From assembly GCF_900107775.1 (NCBI RefSeq), contig NZ_FNRF01000007.1:80894-144893 (forward strand): a stretch of DNA of 64,000 nt, written 5' to 3'. Positions within the stretch are counted from its first letter, which is position 1. Every line of letters begins with the position of its first letter. The position numbers and the translations under genes were made by a program. Below the pieces are notes generated by a model, which saw only the letters and a list, made by a program, of their open reading frames with translations, was not told the DNA's origin and did no database searches. Below, in pieces: positions 16,879 through 26,068 of the stretch. The DNA is from Xylanibacter ruminicola. GTDB lineage: Bacteria > Bacteroidota > Bacteroidia > Bacteroidales > Bacteroidaceae.

Positions 16879-17604
16879 GAACTCTTCGGCGCGGGTCAGA
16901 TCCTCTGGGGTGTCGATACCAACCGTTTCGATATCGGTCATACCCACACGGATGCGGTAGCCGTTCTGTAACCAACGTAATTGCTCCAGGCTCTCTGCTT
17001 TTTCCATACTGCTTTGGGGCAATTTTGTTACTTCGGCCAAAACCTCACGGCGATAAGCGTAGATTCCCAAGTGTTTCAGGAATGGGTATACGCCAAACCA
17101 CTCGTTACGCTCCTTGCCTCGGATATAAGGTATCACACTACGACTAAAGTAGAGTGCAAATCCGCGATTGTCGGTAACAATCTTTGGAGAGTTAGGATTC
17201 TCAATAGCCTCGATCGATTCGAACAGTTTGCCTAATGTGCCAATCTGAGTCTCTGGTGCATCAAAAAGGTGCATCAATGTCTCAATCTGCGAGGGCTGGA
17301 TAAATGGTTCGTCGCCCTGTACATTGATGATCACATCTGCATCCGATCCGATTTTCTCGGCAGCCTCTTCGATACGATCGGTACCGCTCTTGTGGTCGGC
17401 ACGTGTCATTACGGCTCTGCCACCAAAAGCCACTACAGCGTCAAAAATGCGCTGGTCGTCGGTTGCTACATATACTTCGTCGAGCACGCTTTTTACTTGC
17501 TCGTACACTCTCTGAATCACTGTTTTTCCGCCCAGTATTGCAAGCGGCTTGCCCGGATATCTTGTAGAAGCATAACGGGCAGGAATAATAGCCATAAACT
17601 TCAT
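16858..17604 (-). CDS. kdsB: CMP-KDO synthetase (3-deoxy-manno-octulosonate cytidylyltransferase)
   Basis: 248 residues, the normal length. It activates KDO with CTP for lipid A-core assembly. IIPARYASTRYPGKPLA (6-22) is the nucleotide-binding motif, and NVQGDEPFIQP (about 94-104) and EKAESLEQLRWLQNGY (about 200-220) are hallmark segments. Cytoplasmic. A short tandem repeat lies in its upstream region (17627-17657). Confidence 0.95.
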   Translation of the reverse strand: MKFMAIIPARYASTRYPGKPLAILGGKTVIQRVYEQVKSVLDEVYVATDDQRIFDAVVAFGGRAVMTRADHKSGTDRIEEAAEKIGSDADVIINVQGDEPFIQPSQIETLMHLFDAPETQIGTLGKLFESIEAIENPNSPKIVTDNRGFALYFSRSVIPYIRGKERNEWFGVYPFLKHLGIYAYRREVLAEVTKLPQSSMEKAESLEQLRWLQNGYRIRVGMTDIETVGIDTPEDLTRAEEFLLKHLA

Positions 17605-17626
17605 AACGGGTGCAAAGGTACGAATA

Positions 17627-17657
17627 AAAAGTGAAAAGTGAAAAGTGAAAAGTGAAA
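17627..17657. repeat. tandem GTGAAAA repeats
   Basis: About four copies of a GTGAAAA-like 7-mer in the 136-bp gap between kdsB and the MORN gene. They resemble the short degenerate repeats seen in other gaps of this window. Confidence 0.6.
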
Positions 17658-17683
17658 AATTATATTAATATATAGGTAAGTAA

Positions 17684-17715
17684 TTTGGGCACCTCGATTA
17701 TTTTATTTAAATTTG
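17684..17715 (+). promoter_or_regulatory. promoter of the MORN gene
   Basis: -33 TTTG (17684-17687), 20-bp gap, -7 TAAATTTG (17708-17715); ATG at 17741. Confidence 0.8.
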
Positions 17716-17740
17716 CACACTAAAATAGGATATATTGCAA

Positions 17741-18859
17741 ATGAATATAAATAAACTTTCGATAATAGCACTTTCATTGTTTCTGCCTTTTACTGCAGAT
17801 GCACAGAAGATAACACTCGGCTCGGCCACAACCAAGGATGGTGGCGAATATCAGGGCGAAATGGTCATGGGTAAACCCAATGGTAAAGGTAAGGCTGTGT
17901 ATAAGAATGGCAACCTTTACGAGGGCGAATACGTTAAAGGTAAGCGTCAGGGTTTTGGTATTTTTACCTTTTTTGATGGCGAGAAATACGAGGGCGAGTG
18001 GTTTCAGGATCAGCAGCATGGTAAGGGAACATATTACTTTGCAAATAACAATCGTTACGATGGCTTGTGGTTCCGCGATTATCAGCAAGGCCATGGTGTG
18101 ATGTACTACTATAATGGCGATAAGTATGACGGCGAATGGCGACAGGACAAGCGTTCGGGTTTTGGTACCTATACTTTTGCCAGTGGTGCTTTCTACAAAG
18201 GCGATTGGTTGAACGATAAAAAGAACGGCAAAGGCATCTACGACTGGGGCGATGGCTCTGTTTATGATGGCGATTGGAAGGAGAATATGCGCTCGGGCAA
18301 AGGTACTTTTAAGTATGCTGGCGGCGATGTGTATATTGGTCCTTGGACTGATGACGAGATGAACGGGCGTGGCATCTATAAGTTCCAGAACGGCGATGTT
18401 TATGAGGGCGACTACGTAAGAGGTGAACGTACAGGTCAGGGCATTTTTAAGTATGCCAATGGCGATGTATATACAGGTCAGTTCTTTAAGGGCGACAAGC
18501 AAGGTCAGGGCACGTTGGTATGGCAGAATGGCGATTCCTACGTAGGTCAGTGGAAGGCTGATAAGCAGGATGGTCGTGGTAAGCTTACCAAGAAGTGCGG
18601 CGATACCGTTGAGGGCACTTTCAAGGCTGGTCAGCCCAATGGCGAGTGCATTGCCCGTTTTGCCGACGGCTCTAAATTCAAAGGTATTTTTAAGAACGGT
18701 CGACGTAACGGTGCGGCTATCGAGGAGGATAAAGATGGCAATCGTTTCGAAGGCACCTATCTCGACGATGTGCGTGATGGCAACTTCGTAGAGAAAGACC
18801 GTAATGGTAAGGTAACAGCTCAAGGTACCTATACCCGTGGACATAGACAATTAAAGTAA
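17741..18859 (+). CDS. exported MORN-repeat protein
   Basis: 372 residues with a signal peptide (MNINKLSIIALSLFLPFTADA). Almost all the rest is about 14 MORN repeats of 23 residues with the pattern Y-x-G-x-W/Y...G-x-G-x-x. MORN repeats form elongated beta sheets that bind lipids or proteins, so an envelope role is likely. The repeats create a long open frame on the opposite strand, which is not a gene. The TTG six bases upstream is not used as start because the signal peptide begins cleanly at 17741. The function is unknown beyond this. Confidence 0.85.
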   Translation: MNINKLSIIALSLFLPFTADAQKITLGSATTKDGGEYQGEMVMGKPNGKGKAVYKNGNLYEGEYVKGKRQGFGIFTFFDGEKYEGEWFQDQQHGKGTYYFANNNRYDGLWFRDYQQGHGVMYYYNGDKYDGEWRQDKRSGFGTYTFASGAFYKGDWLNDKKNGKGIYDWGDGSVYDGDWKENMRSGKGTFKYAGGDVYIGPWTDDEMNGRGIYKFQNGDVYEGDYVRGERTGQGIFKYANGDVYTGQFFKGDKQGQGTLVWQNGDSYVGQWKADKQDGRGKLTKKCGDTVEGTFKAGQPNGECIARFADGSKFKGIFKNGRRNGAAIEEDKDGNRFEGTYLDDVRDGNFVEKDRNGKVTAQGTYTRGHRQLK

Positions 18860-18885
18860 CAAACAACTTAAATATTTTACTGATT

Positions 18886-19332
18886 ATGATTATTGATACA
18901 ATTGAGAATCTGGGCAAATACGTAACACTTAATCCGTTGTTTGCCGATGTGGTTGAGTTCCTGAAAAGCAATGATCTTCAGACTGTAGAAGAGGGTAAGC
19001 ACTTCATCAAGGATAAGGATCTGTTTGTAAATATCCAGGTGGCTAAGGGCAAAACCCAGGAGACAGCAGTTCTCGAAACACATATCGAGATGATTGATAT
19101 CCAGATTCCTATCACCTGTGAAGAAACATTCGGCTATACCCCTCTGTGCGATCTGCCCGATTTTGAGTATAATGCTGAAAAGGATATTACCAAGTATGGC
19201 GACACCAAGTCTCAGACCTATGTAACGGTTAAACCTGGCCAGTTTGTCATCTTCTTCCCGCAAGATGGTCATGCCCCTTGCATCATCAACCAGCCTGAAA
19301 TCAAGAAAGCCATTTTCAAGGTTAAGGCATAA
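18886..19332 (+). CDS. YhcH/YjgK/YiaL family protein
   Basis: 148 residues of a small cupin-like family (DUF386), the usual length. Conserved features include LETHIEMIDIQ (about 64-74) and a late FVIFFPQDGHAPCI with the metal-binding His (about 124-137). Relatives are linked to sialic acid, galactose or other sugar catabolism, often as isomerases or anomerases. It lies between the MORN gene and glgB, all on the plus strand. Confidence 0.88.
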   Translation: MIIDTIENLGKYVTLNPLFADVVEFLKSNDLQTVEEGKHFIKDKDLFVNIQVAKGKTQETAVLETHIEMIDIQIPITCEETFGYTPLCDLPDFEYNAEKDITKYGDTKSQTYVTVKPGQFVIFFPQDGHAPCIINQPEIKKAIFKVKA

Positions 19333-19365
19333 ACATTAAATGCAAAACAATAAAATACAATAACT

Positions 19366-21450
19366 ATGGAAACAAAGAAACAATCTGTCAAGAAACCGGC
19401 AGCCAAAAAGACCTCGGCCAAGAAAGCTGCTCCTACACAGCCTGAACATATCGGCTTGGTACGTAACGATTCGTGGTTGGAACCTTTCGAAGGTGCTATC
19501 CGTGGACGTCACGACCATGCTGTCTGGAAGATGAACCAGCTCACACAGAACGGCAAGAAGACGCTGAGTCAGTTTGCATCTGGTCATCTTTATTTTGGTC
19601 TGCATAAGTTGTCAAAGGGCTGGGTGTTCCGTGAGTGGGCGCCTAACGCTACAGATATCTATCTGATTGGCGACTTTAATAACTGGCAGGAGAACGAGAA
19701 ATACCGTTGCAAGCGTATCGAGGGTACGGGCAACTGGGAGTTGAAACTCAGCGAAAAAGCCCTGAAGCATGGCCAACTTTACAAGATGAAGGTAAAGTGG
19801 AATGGGGGAGAAGGCGAGCGTATTCCTGCCTGGTGCCGTCGTGTGGTTCAGGACGAGAATACAAAGATTTTCTCAGCTCAGGTTTGGAATCCTGAGGAGA
19901 AATACGAGTTCAAGAAAAAGAACTTCAAACCCAAGAAGAATCCCTTGCTCATTTATGAGTGTCATGTAGGTATGGGACAGGATGCCGAGAAGGTTGGTAC
20001 CTATAAGGAATTTAAGGATAATGTGTTGCCACGCATTATCAAGGATGGTTATAACTGCATTCAGGTAATGGCCATTCAGGAGCATCCTTATTACGGTTCG
20101 TTCGGCTATCACGTATCATCATTCTTTGCACCAAGTAGCCGTTTCGGCACTCCCGAGGAACTCAAGGAACTTATTGATACTGCCCACAAGAATGGTGTGG
20201 CAGTTATCATGGATATCGTACATTCGCATGCTGTTAAGAACGAGGTTGAGGGTCTTGGCAATCTGGCAGGCGATCCTAATCAGTTCTTCTATCCTGGAGA
20301 CCGTCACGAGCATCCGGCATGGGATTCGCTCTGCTTTGATTATGGTAAGGACGAGGTGCTGCACTTCCTGCTCTCAAACTGCAAATACTGGCTCGAGGAG
20401 TTTAAGTTTGATGGTTTCCGCTTTGATGGCGTTACCTCTATGCTTTACTACTCTCACGGATTGGGTGAGGCCTTTGGTGGTTATGGCGATTACTTTAATG
20501 GTCACGAGGATGATAACGCCATCTGTTATCTCACTTTGGCCAACAAGCTGATACACGAGGTAAATCCTGCCGCTATCACTATTGCCGAAGAGGTATCTGG
20601 TATGCCAGGCCTCGCTGCTAAGTTCGAGGATGGCGGATATGGCTTCGACTATCGTATGGCCATGAATATCCCCGATTACTGGATTAAGACTATTAAAGAG
20701 GTGCGTGATGAGGATATCAATGTATGCTCAATCTTCTGGGAGGTTAAGAATCGCCGTCCAGATGAGAAGACTATCTCGTACTGCGAGAGTCACGACCAGG
20801 CACTCGTTGGCGATAAGACCATCATCTTCCGCTTGATTGATGCCGATATGTATTGGCACTTTGCTAAGAAGGATGTGAACGATATTGCCCAGCGTGGTAT
20901 CGCCCTGCATAAGATGATCCGCTTGGTTACCGCTGCAGCCATTAATGGTGGCTACCTGAACTTTATGGGTAACGAGTTCGGACATCCTGAATGGATAGAC
21001 TTCCCACGCGAGGGTAATGGTTGGAGTTATAAGTACGCACGCCGACAGTGGAATCTGGTAGATAACAAGGATCTTTGCTACCATTGGCTGGGCGACTTTG
21101 ATCGCGAGATGCTGAAGGTGATAAAGGGCGTGCGCAACTTCCAGGCTACACCTGTTACTGAGATATGGCACGATGATGGCGACCAAGTACTTTGCTTCAT
21201 GCGTGGCGACTTGGTATTTGTGTTCAACTTCTCGCCCACACGTAGCTATACCGATTATGGATTCCTGGTACCCACCGGCTCGTATAAGGTGGTTCTTAAT
21301 ACCGATTCGAAAGACTTTGGTGGAAACGGCTTTGCCGACGACACTGTTACCCACTTCACAAACTATGATCCGCTTTATGTTGCCGATCATAAGGAGTGGC
21401 TCAAACTCTATATCCCGGCTCGCTCAGCCGTTGTGTTGAAGAAAATTTAA
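19366..21450 (+). CDS. glgB: 1,4-alpha-glucan branching enzyme
   Basis: 694 residues; introduces alpha-1,6 branches into glycogen. A CBM48-like module (about 80-170) precedes a GH13 barrel. GFRFDGVTSMLY holds the catalytic Asp (about 346-357), ITIAEEVSG the acid Glu (about 402-410), and CESHDQAL the third Asp. The sequence is of the eukaryote-like GH13 subfamily 8 type found in Bacteroidetes. Unusual is a Lys/Ala/Pro-rich tail of about 28 residues at the start (KKPAAKKTSAKKAA), resembling histone H1 tails. The following membrane gene starts 4 bp later. Confidence 0.93.
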   Translation: METKKQSVKKPAAKKTSAKKAAPTQPEHIGLVRNDSWLEPFEGAIRGRHDHAVWKMNQLTQNGKKTLSQFASGHLYFGLHKLSKGWVFREWAPNATDIYLIGDFNNWQENEKYRCKRIEGTGNWELKLSEKALKHGQLYKMKVKWNGGEGERIPAWCRRVVQDENTKIFSAQVWNPEEKYEFKKKNFKPKKNPLLIYECHVGMGQDAEKVGTYKEFKDNVLPRIIKDGYNCIQVMAIQEHPYYGSFGYHVSSFFAPSSRFGTPEELKELIDTAHKNGVAVIMDIVHSHAVKNEVEGLGNLAGDPNQFFYPGDRHEHPAWDSLCFDYGKDEVLHFLLSNCKYWLEEFKFDGFRFDGVTSMLYYSHGLGEAFGGYGDYFNGHEDDNAICYLTLANKLIHEVNPAAITIAEEVSGMPGLAAKFEDGGYGFDYRMAMNIPDYWIKTIKEVRDEDINVCSIFWEVKNRRPDEKTISYCESHDQALVGDKTIIFRLIDADMYWHFAKKDVNDIAQRGIALHKMIRLVTAAAINGGYLNFMGNEFGHPEWIDFPREGNGWSYKYARRQWNLVDNKDLCYHWLGDFDREMLKVIKGVRNFQATPVTEIWHDDGDQVLCFMRGDLVFVFNFSPTRSYTDYGFLVPTGSYKVVLNTDSKDFGGNGFADDTVTHFTNYDPLYVADHKEWLKLYIPARSAVVLKKI

Positions 21451-21453
21451 AAT

Positions 21454-22617
21454 ATGAATTATCGTAAAAAGAAACAAGAAGGTAGCGCCATAACCATACG
21501 CGTTGTGTGCGCTATCGTTTTTATTCTCTTCTCTTGGTGCTGGCTGTACTATTTCCAGTGCGATCTGCTGATGATGGCGCAGCATGTGCTCAGTCATGGC
21601 ATAACGCATTATAACCGTTTGGTGGGTGCGATAGGTATCACCTTTGTGCTTTATCTGCTCCAGCACCTTATTCATAAGGTAACACACCTTAATAAGAGCT
21701 TTTATGCGCTTACTTATTTCCCATCTATGTTGGCTTTGGGCATGCTTACTGATATTGTGCCCGACCCAGCTAGTGGTATCACGCACAAGTTCTCGTGGTG
21801 GCTTATCATTGTTTATCTCTTACTTTGGGGTGGATGCACCTATTTCTTTACCAAACTGCAGGAGCTCGACGATGATCCAAATCCCCACATCCTGTCGCGT
21901 TCTATGTGGATGAACCTGCTTATTATGGTTCTCCTCATGATTATGACGGTTAGTATCGGCAATACCAATGCTGTATTCCATTATCGTATGCGAGCCGAAC
22001 GCTGTTTGCTTGAGGACGATGTGGATGGTGCGTTGGCCGCAGGTAAAAAGTCTTTAGAGTGCGACGAGCATTTGGTGATGTTACGTATGCAGGCGTTGGC
22101 TCGTAAGGATGCCATAGGCGATAAACTCTTCGAGTATAAGGTGTGTGGTAACAGTAAGAGCATTCTGCCTACCGATAGACATTCTACCTTATTATTATAT
22201 CCTGTCGACAGCGTGTATAAGTTCATGGGTGCAGCTCCTGCCTATCAGATGGAACCCATGCATTATCTCGAGTTGGTGCAGCACCATATGTTGTGTAAGG
22301 ATACTGTACCCAGTAAGGTGGTAGCCGATTATCAGTTGACGGGTTATCTCATCGACAAGCAGATTGATAAATTTGCTGGTGAGGTAGGTAAGTATTACGC
22401 CCTGAACGATAGTCTGCCTAAGCACTATCGCGAGGCCTTGGTGCTCTATGGTCATCTGCGTTCCAAGCCTGTGGCTGTTTATCGTAACACCGTGTTAGAC
22501 GAGGATTACGAAAACTTCCGCGAACTGCGCCGCCAGTATCCTAACAAAATGGAACAAAAAGGAAAGGTAGAAGACCAGTACTTTGGTACCTATTGGTATT
22601 ACTACTGGTACGAGTGA
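21454..22617 (+). CDS. DUF6057-like multi-pass membrane protein
   Basis: 387 residues. Five or so hydrophobic helices occupy the first 180 residues (for example VVCAIVFILFSWCWLYYF), followed by a soluble alpha-helical half of about 200 residues resembling tetratricopeptide arrays. This two-part design recalls the Bacteroidales DUF6057 family (assigned from memory). It starts 4 bp after glgB and ends before a strong bidirectional hairpin, so it is probably in the glgB operon. Function unknown. Confidence 0.7.
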   Translation: MNYRKKKQEGSAITIRVVCAIVFILFSWCWLYYFQCDLLMMAQHVLSHGITHYNRLVGAIGITFVLYLLQHLIHKVTHLNKSFYALTYFPSMLALGMLTDIVPDPASGITHKFSWWLIIVYLLLWGGCTYFFTKLQELDDDPNPHILSRSMWMNLLIMVLLMIMTVSIGNTNAVFHYRMRAERCLLEDDVDGALAAGKKSLECDEHLVMLRMQALARKDAIGDKLFEYKVCGNSKSILPTDRHSTLLLYPVDSVYKFMGAAPAYQMEPMHYLELVQHHMLCKDTVPSKVVADYQLTGYLIDKQIDKFAGEVGKYYALNDSLPKHYREALVLYGHLRSKPVAVYRNTVLDEDYENFRELRRQYPNKMEQKGKVEDQYFGTYWYYYWYE

Positions 22618-22622
22618 TAGAA

Positions 22623-22657
22623 AATAATTAAGCCTCCCAAAAGGAGGCTTAATTATT
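22623..22657. terminator. bidirectional terminator hairpin
   Basis: A perfect 15-bp stem, AATAATTAAGCCTCC (22623-22637) pairing with 22643-22657, and a 5-base loop. A and T runs on both sides let it serve both the glgB operon and the convergent ligase operon. Confidence 0.9.
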
Positions 22658-24317
22658 ATTTGTAGAGATAGCGTTTGATACTTCTCTTTGGTGTCTTCTC
22701 GAATTCCTCTTCGTGGATTTCGATTTCAGAGATCTTCTCGTAAGCTGGAATCATTTCGTTCAAACCATTGCGGTTCTGCTCCATGATGTTCTTCAGATCC
22801 TCCTCTGAGAAGCCCATATTCTTAGCCTCGTCCATATCGGGGTGAACCAAAGCTACCAGTTTGTTATCACGCTGTACTACCACACTCTCAAGCACCATGG
22901 TCATCGAGTTCAACTTGTCCTCGATTTCCTCTGGATAGATGTTCTGTCCGTTAGGACCCAACAGCATGTTCTTCGAGCGTCCGTTAATAAATACGTTACC
23001 ATCGGCATCCATTGTACCAAGGTCGCCAGTGTGGTACCAGCCATCGCGGTCGATAGTCTCGGCTGTGGCCTCAGGGTTCTTATAGTATCCCAACATCACG
23101 TTTGGACCCTTGGTGAGAATCTCACCAGGAATACGCTGTGGGTCGGGTGATACAATTTTTACCTCCTGATGCAGGGCTGCACGTCCGCACGAACCTGGGG
23201 CAAAAGTATGCCAGTCGCGATAGCAGATGATAGGTGCACACTCGGTAGCGCCATAACCTACGGTGTAGGGGAAGTCGATACGCTTCAGGAATCGTTCTAC
23301 CTCCTGGTTCAGGGCAGCACCACCAATGATTACCTCGTACATGTTGCCACCAAAGGCCTTTAGCACTTCCTGACAGATCATCTCGCGAACCTTCTTTGAG
23401 ATTACAGGCATCTGCAGTAGCAGTCGCATACGGTTGTTCTGTATCTTTGGGAATACCTTCTTGCGGATAATCTTCTCGATGATGAGAGGTACGGCGATGA
23501 CGATACGTGGACGAATCTCAGCCAGGGCCTGTGCGATGATAGCGGGCGAAGGTACACGGTTCAGATAGTACACATGACAACCGTACAGGAACTCGAATAT
23601 GAATTCGAATGCCATACCATACATGTGTGCCATTGGTAACATCGAGATAACCTTATCGCCAGCCTTGATGGTATTGCCCAATACGCTCACGGCAAAGTCG
23701 AAGTTCGACCAGAGTGCGCGATAGGGCAGCATAACGCCTTTCGAGAAACCTGTTGTGCCGCTGGTATAGTTGATAACGGCCAACTCCTCAGGACTCTCCT
23801 CCATATAATAGTGTACGTGCTCCTTACGGAAGTACTTGGGGAATTTCTTTCCATAGAGCTCATTAAGATGTTCGCGCGCATAGGTTAATTTGTCGGTACG
23901 CGAAATCATGAGTGAGTAATCGGGGTTGTTGATGATACCCTCGAGTGTTGGCATGGCTTGGGGATCGATGATGGTAGCCACATGGTCGCCCACAAACAGC
24001 AGGCGGGCTTCAGAGTGGTTCACGATGTTGTGTACCTGTTCGGCATTAAACTCATGCAGAATGGGCACAGCAATAGCGCCGTAGGTAAGTGTGGCTAAGA
24101 ATGCCACTGCCCATTGTGATGAATTGCGACCGCAGAGGGCAATCTTATCCCCCTTCTGGATGCCGCTGTTTTCGAAAAGAATATGCAACTTTTCGATTTT
24201 TCTGGCTACGTCATGAAACTGCAGCGTCTGTCCCTTAAAGTCGGTCAGCGCGTCGCGATCCCAATTGTCAATAATACTCTTTTGTATAAGAGCGTTAAAA
24301 CTAGGTATATGTTCCAT
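22656..24317 (-). CDS. AMP-binding long-chain acyl-CoA ligase
   Basis: 553 residues of the ANL superfamily. P-loop-like INYTSGTTGFSKGV (about 182-195), VGYGATECAP (about 356-365) and WYHTGDLGTMDADG (about 429-442), plus late Lys KTPKRSIKRYLYK, match fatty-acyl-CoA synthetases, which form acyl-AMP then acyl-CoA. It lies 6 bp after a close paralog that shares about the same length and most motifs, so the pair arose by tandem duplication. Its acyl chain preference is not readable. Confidence 0.88.
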   Translation of the reverse strand: MEHIPSFNALIQKSIIDNWDRDALTDFKGQTLQFHDVARKIEKLHILFENSGIQKGDKIALCGRNSSQWAVAFLATLTYGAIAVPILHEFNAEQVHNIVNHSEARLLFVGDHVATIIDPQAMPTLEGIINNPDYSLMISRTDKLTYAREHLNELYGKKFPKYFRKEHVHYYMEESPEELAVINYTSGTTGFSKGVMLPYRALWSNFDFAVSVLGNTIKAGDKVISMLPMAHMYGMAFEFIFEFLYGCHVYYLNRVPSPAIIAQALAEIRPRIVIAVPLIIEKIIRKKVFPKIQNNRMRLLLQMPVISKKVREMICQEVLKAFGGNMYEVIIGGAALNQEVERFLKRIDFPYTVGYGATECAPIICYRDWHTFAPGSCGRAALHQEVKIVSPDPQRIPGEILTKGPNVMLGYYKNPEATAETIDRDGWYHTGDLGTMDADGNVFINGRSKNMLLGPNGQNIYPEEIEDKLNSMTMVLESVVVQRDNKLVALVHPDMDEAKNMGFSEEDLKNIMEQNRNGLNEMIPAYEKISEIEIHEEEFEKTPKRSIKRYLYK

Positions 24318-24323
24318 AAGCTA

Positions 24324-25982
24324 TTACTTATTCTTGTATAGATAGCGTTTGATACTCTTCTTTGGTGTCTTTGCAAACTCCTCTTCATGCAGCTCTATAG
24401 CCGAGATACGGCTGTAGACAGGAAGCATGTTGTTAAGCTCCTGACGATTCTGCTCCATGATGTGTTCCAATTCCTCCTGACTGAAGCTTACAACCTCGTC
24501 CTGGTCAGGGTGAACCAAAGCCACCAGTTTATCTCCACGCTGAATCACGATGCTCTCTGAAACCATAGCCATCGTATTCAGCTTGTCCTCAATTTCTTCT
24601 GGATATACGTTCTGTCCGTTGGCGCCCAACAGCATGTTCTTCGAGCGTCCGCGAATAAAGATGTGTCCGCTTGGCAGCATGGTGCCTAAGTCGCCAGTAT
24701 GATACCAACCCTCTTCGTCGATAGCCTCGCGTGTGGCCTCTTCGTTCAGGTAGTAACCTAACATCATGTTGGTACCCTTGGTAACAATCTCGCCAGCCAC
24801 GTTCTCTGGGTCGGAGCTCAGAATCTTCACCTCCATACGGTCGACAGGTTGTCCAACCGAACCGCCTATAAAGTCGTGGTAGTCTGAGAACGAAATCAGT
24901 GGGGCGCACTCGGTAGTGCCATAACCCACGGTGATGGGGAATCCGATTGAGAGCAGGAACTCCTCAACCTCCTTAGAGAGTGGGGCACCGCCAACAATCA
25001 CCTCGTACAGGTTGCCGCCAAAGGCATTATATACCTCGTTGCAAATGCGGCTCTTAACCTTCTTGCTCACTACTGGCATGTTAAGCAATAGTCGCATGCG
25101 GTTGTTCTGTATCTTTGGGAATACCTTCTTGCGGATAATCTTCTCGATTATCAGCGGAACGGTAATAATACATGCTGGTTTTACAGTAGCAAACGCCTCG
25201 GCAATGATAGCCGGACTCGGAAGTCGAGTAAGGAAGAACAGATGGCATCCGTTACAGAATCCGAACAGGAACTCAACGGCCATACCATACATGTGTGCCA
25301 TAGGCAGAATGCTCAGCATGTTGTCGCCGGCCTTCACGTTGCGACCAAGTACTCGCAAACAAAACTCTACGTTACCCCAAATAGCGCGGTAGGGCAGCAT
25401 CACGCCTTTCGAAAAGCCCGTTGTACCGCTGGTGTAGTTAATCATCGACAACTCCTCGGCCGTATCCTCATGGTATTTTACATGCTCGGCACGGAATGCT
25501 TTGGGGAACTTGCTTCCAAACATCATATTAAGATGTTCGCGTGCGTATGTGATCTTCTCAGATCGCGATACGTGAAGCGAGAAATCGGGCAAGTTGAAGA
25601 TAGCCTCCAAAGCTGGCATAGCTTCAGCGTCGATAGTCTTAACCGCAAAATCGCCTACAAACAGCAGGCGAGAGCCTGAGTGGTTCACAATATTCTGAAT
25701 CTGCTCGCCGTTAAACTCATGCAGGATGGGTACGGCAACAGCACCATAGGTGAGTGTGGCTAAGAACGCAACAGCCCAATGGGCAGAGTTGCGACCGCAA
25801 ATGGCAATCTTGTCGCCCTTTACTACACCGCTGTTCTCGAATAATATGTGGAGTTTCTCAATTTTGCGTGCAACGTCGTGATACTGAAGCGTGATGCCCT
25901 GATAATCAGTAAGGGCATCTTGATTCCAGTTGTCTACAATCGCTTTCTGTATTAAAGCATTAAAACTGCTAAATTCTTTCAT
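24324..25982 (-). CDS. AMP-binding long-chain acyl-CoA ligase (tandem paralog)
   Basis: 552 residues, strongly similar to the gene at 22656 along its whole length. It shows the same ANL motifs: INYTSGTTGFSKGV, VGYGTTECAPL, WYHTGDLGTMLPSG and the final KTPKKSIKRYLYK. The ATG at 25982 (MKEFSS) is preferred to an earlier in-frame start because the promoter -7 box lies at 26012-26019 and it aligns with the start of the paralog. First gene of the two-gene operon. Confidence 0.88.
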   Translation of the reverse strand: MKEFSSFNALIQKAIVDNWNQDALTDYQGITLQYHDVARKIEKLHILFENSGVVKGDKIAICGRNSAHWAVAFLATLTYGAVAVPILHEFNGEQIQNIVNHSGSRLLFVGDFAVKTIDAEAMPALEAIFNLPDFSLHVSRSEKITYAREHLNMMFGSKFPKAFRAEHVKYHEDTAEELSMINYTSGTTGFSKGVMLPYRAIWGNVEFCLRVLGRNVKAGDNMLSILPMAHMYGMAVEFLFGFCNGCHLFFLTRLPSPAIIAEAFATVKPACIITVPLIIEKIIRKKVFPKIQNNRMRLLLNMPVVSKKVKSRICNEVYNAFGGNLYEVIVGGAPLSKEVEEFLLSIGFPITVGYGTTECAPLISFSDYHDFIGGSVGQPVDRMEVKILSSDPENVAGEIVTKGTNMMLGYYLNEEATREAIDEEGWYHTGDLGTMLPSGHIFIRGRSKNMLLGANGQNVYPEEIEDKLNTMAMVSESIVIQRGDKLVALVHPDQDEVVSFSQEELEHIMEQNRQELNNMLPVYSRISAIELHEEEFAKTPKKSIKRYLYKNK

Positions 25983-26011
25983 TAAAACTGCACAATTTTT
26001 CAAATTTTGTG

Positions 26012-26043
26012 CAAAGGTAATTCATTTTTTGCACACTACCAAA
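26012..26043 (-). promoter_or_regulatory. promoter of the acyl-CoA ligase pair
   Basis: On the minus strand: -33 TTTG (26043-26040), 20-bp gap, -7 TACCTTTG (26019-26012). Confidence 0.8.
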
Positions 26044-26068
26044 TGTTTTTGTGCAATTTTTAAAAAAA

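Noticed and set aside
17774..18850. A 358-codon open frame antisense to the MORN gene
   Set aside because: It arises from the regular codon pattern of the repeats; no promoter or known domain, and the sense gene has a signal peptide and promoter.
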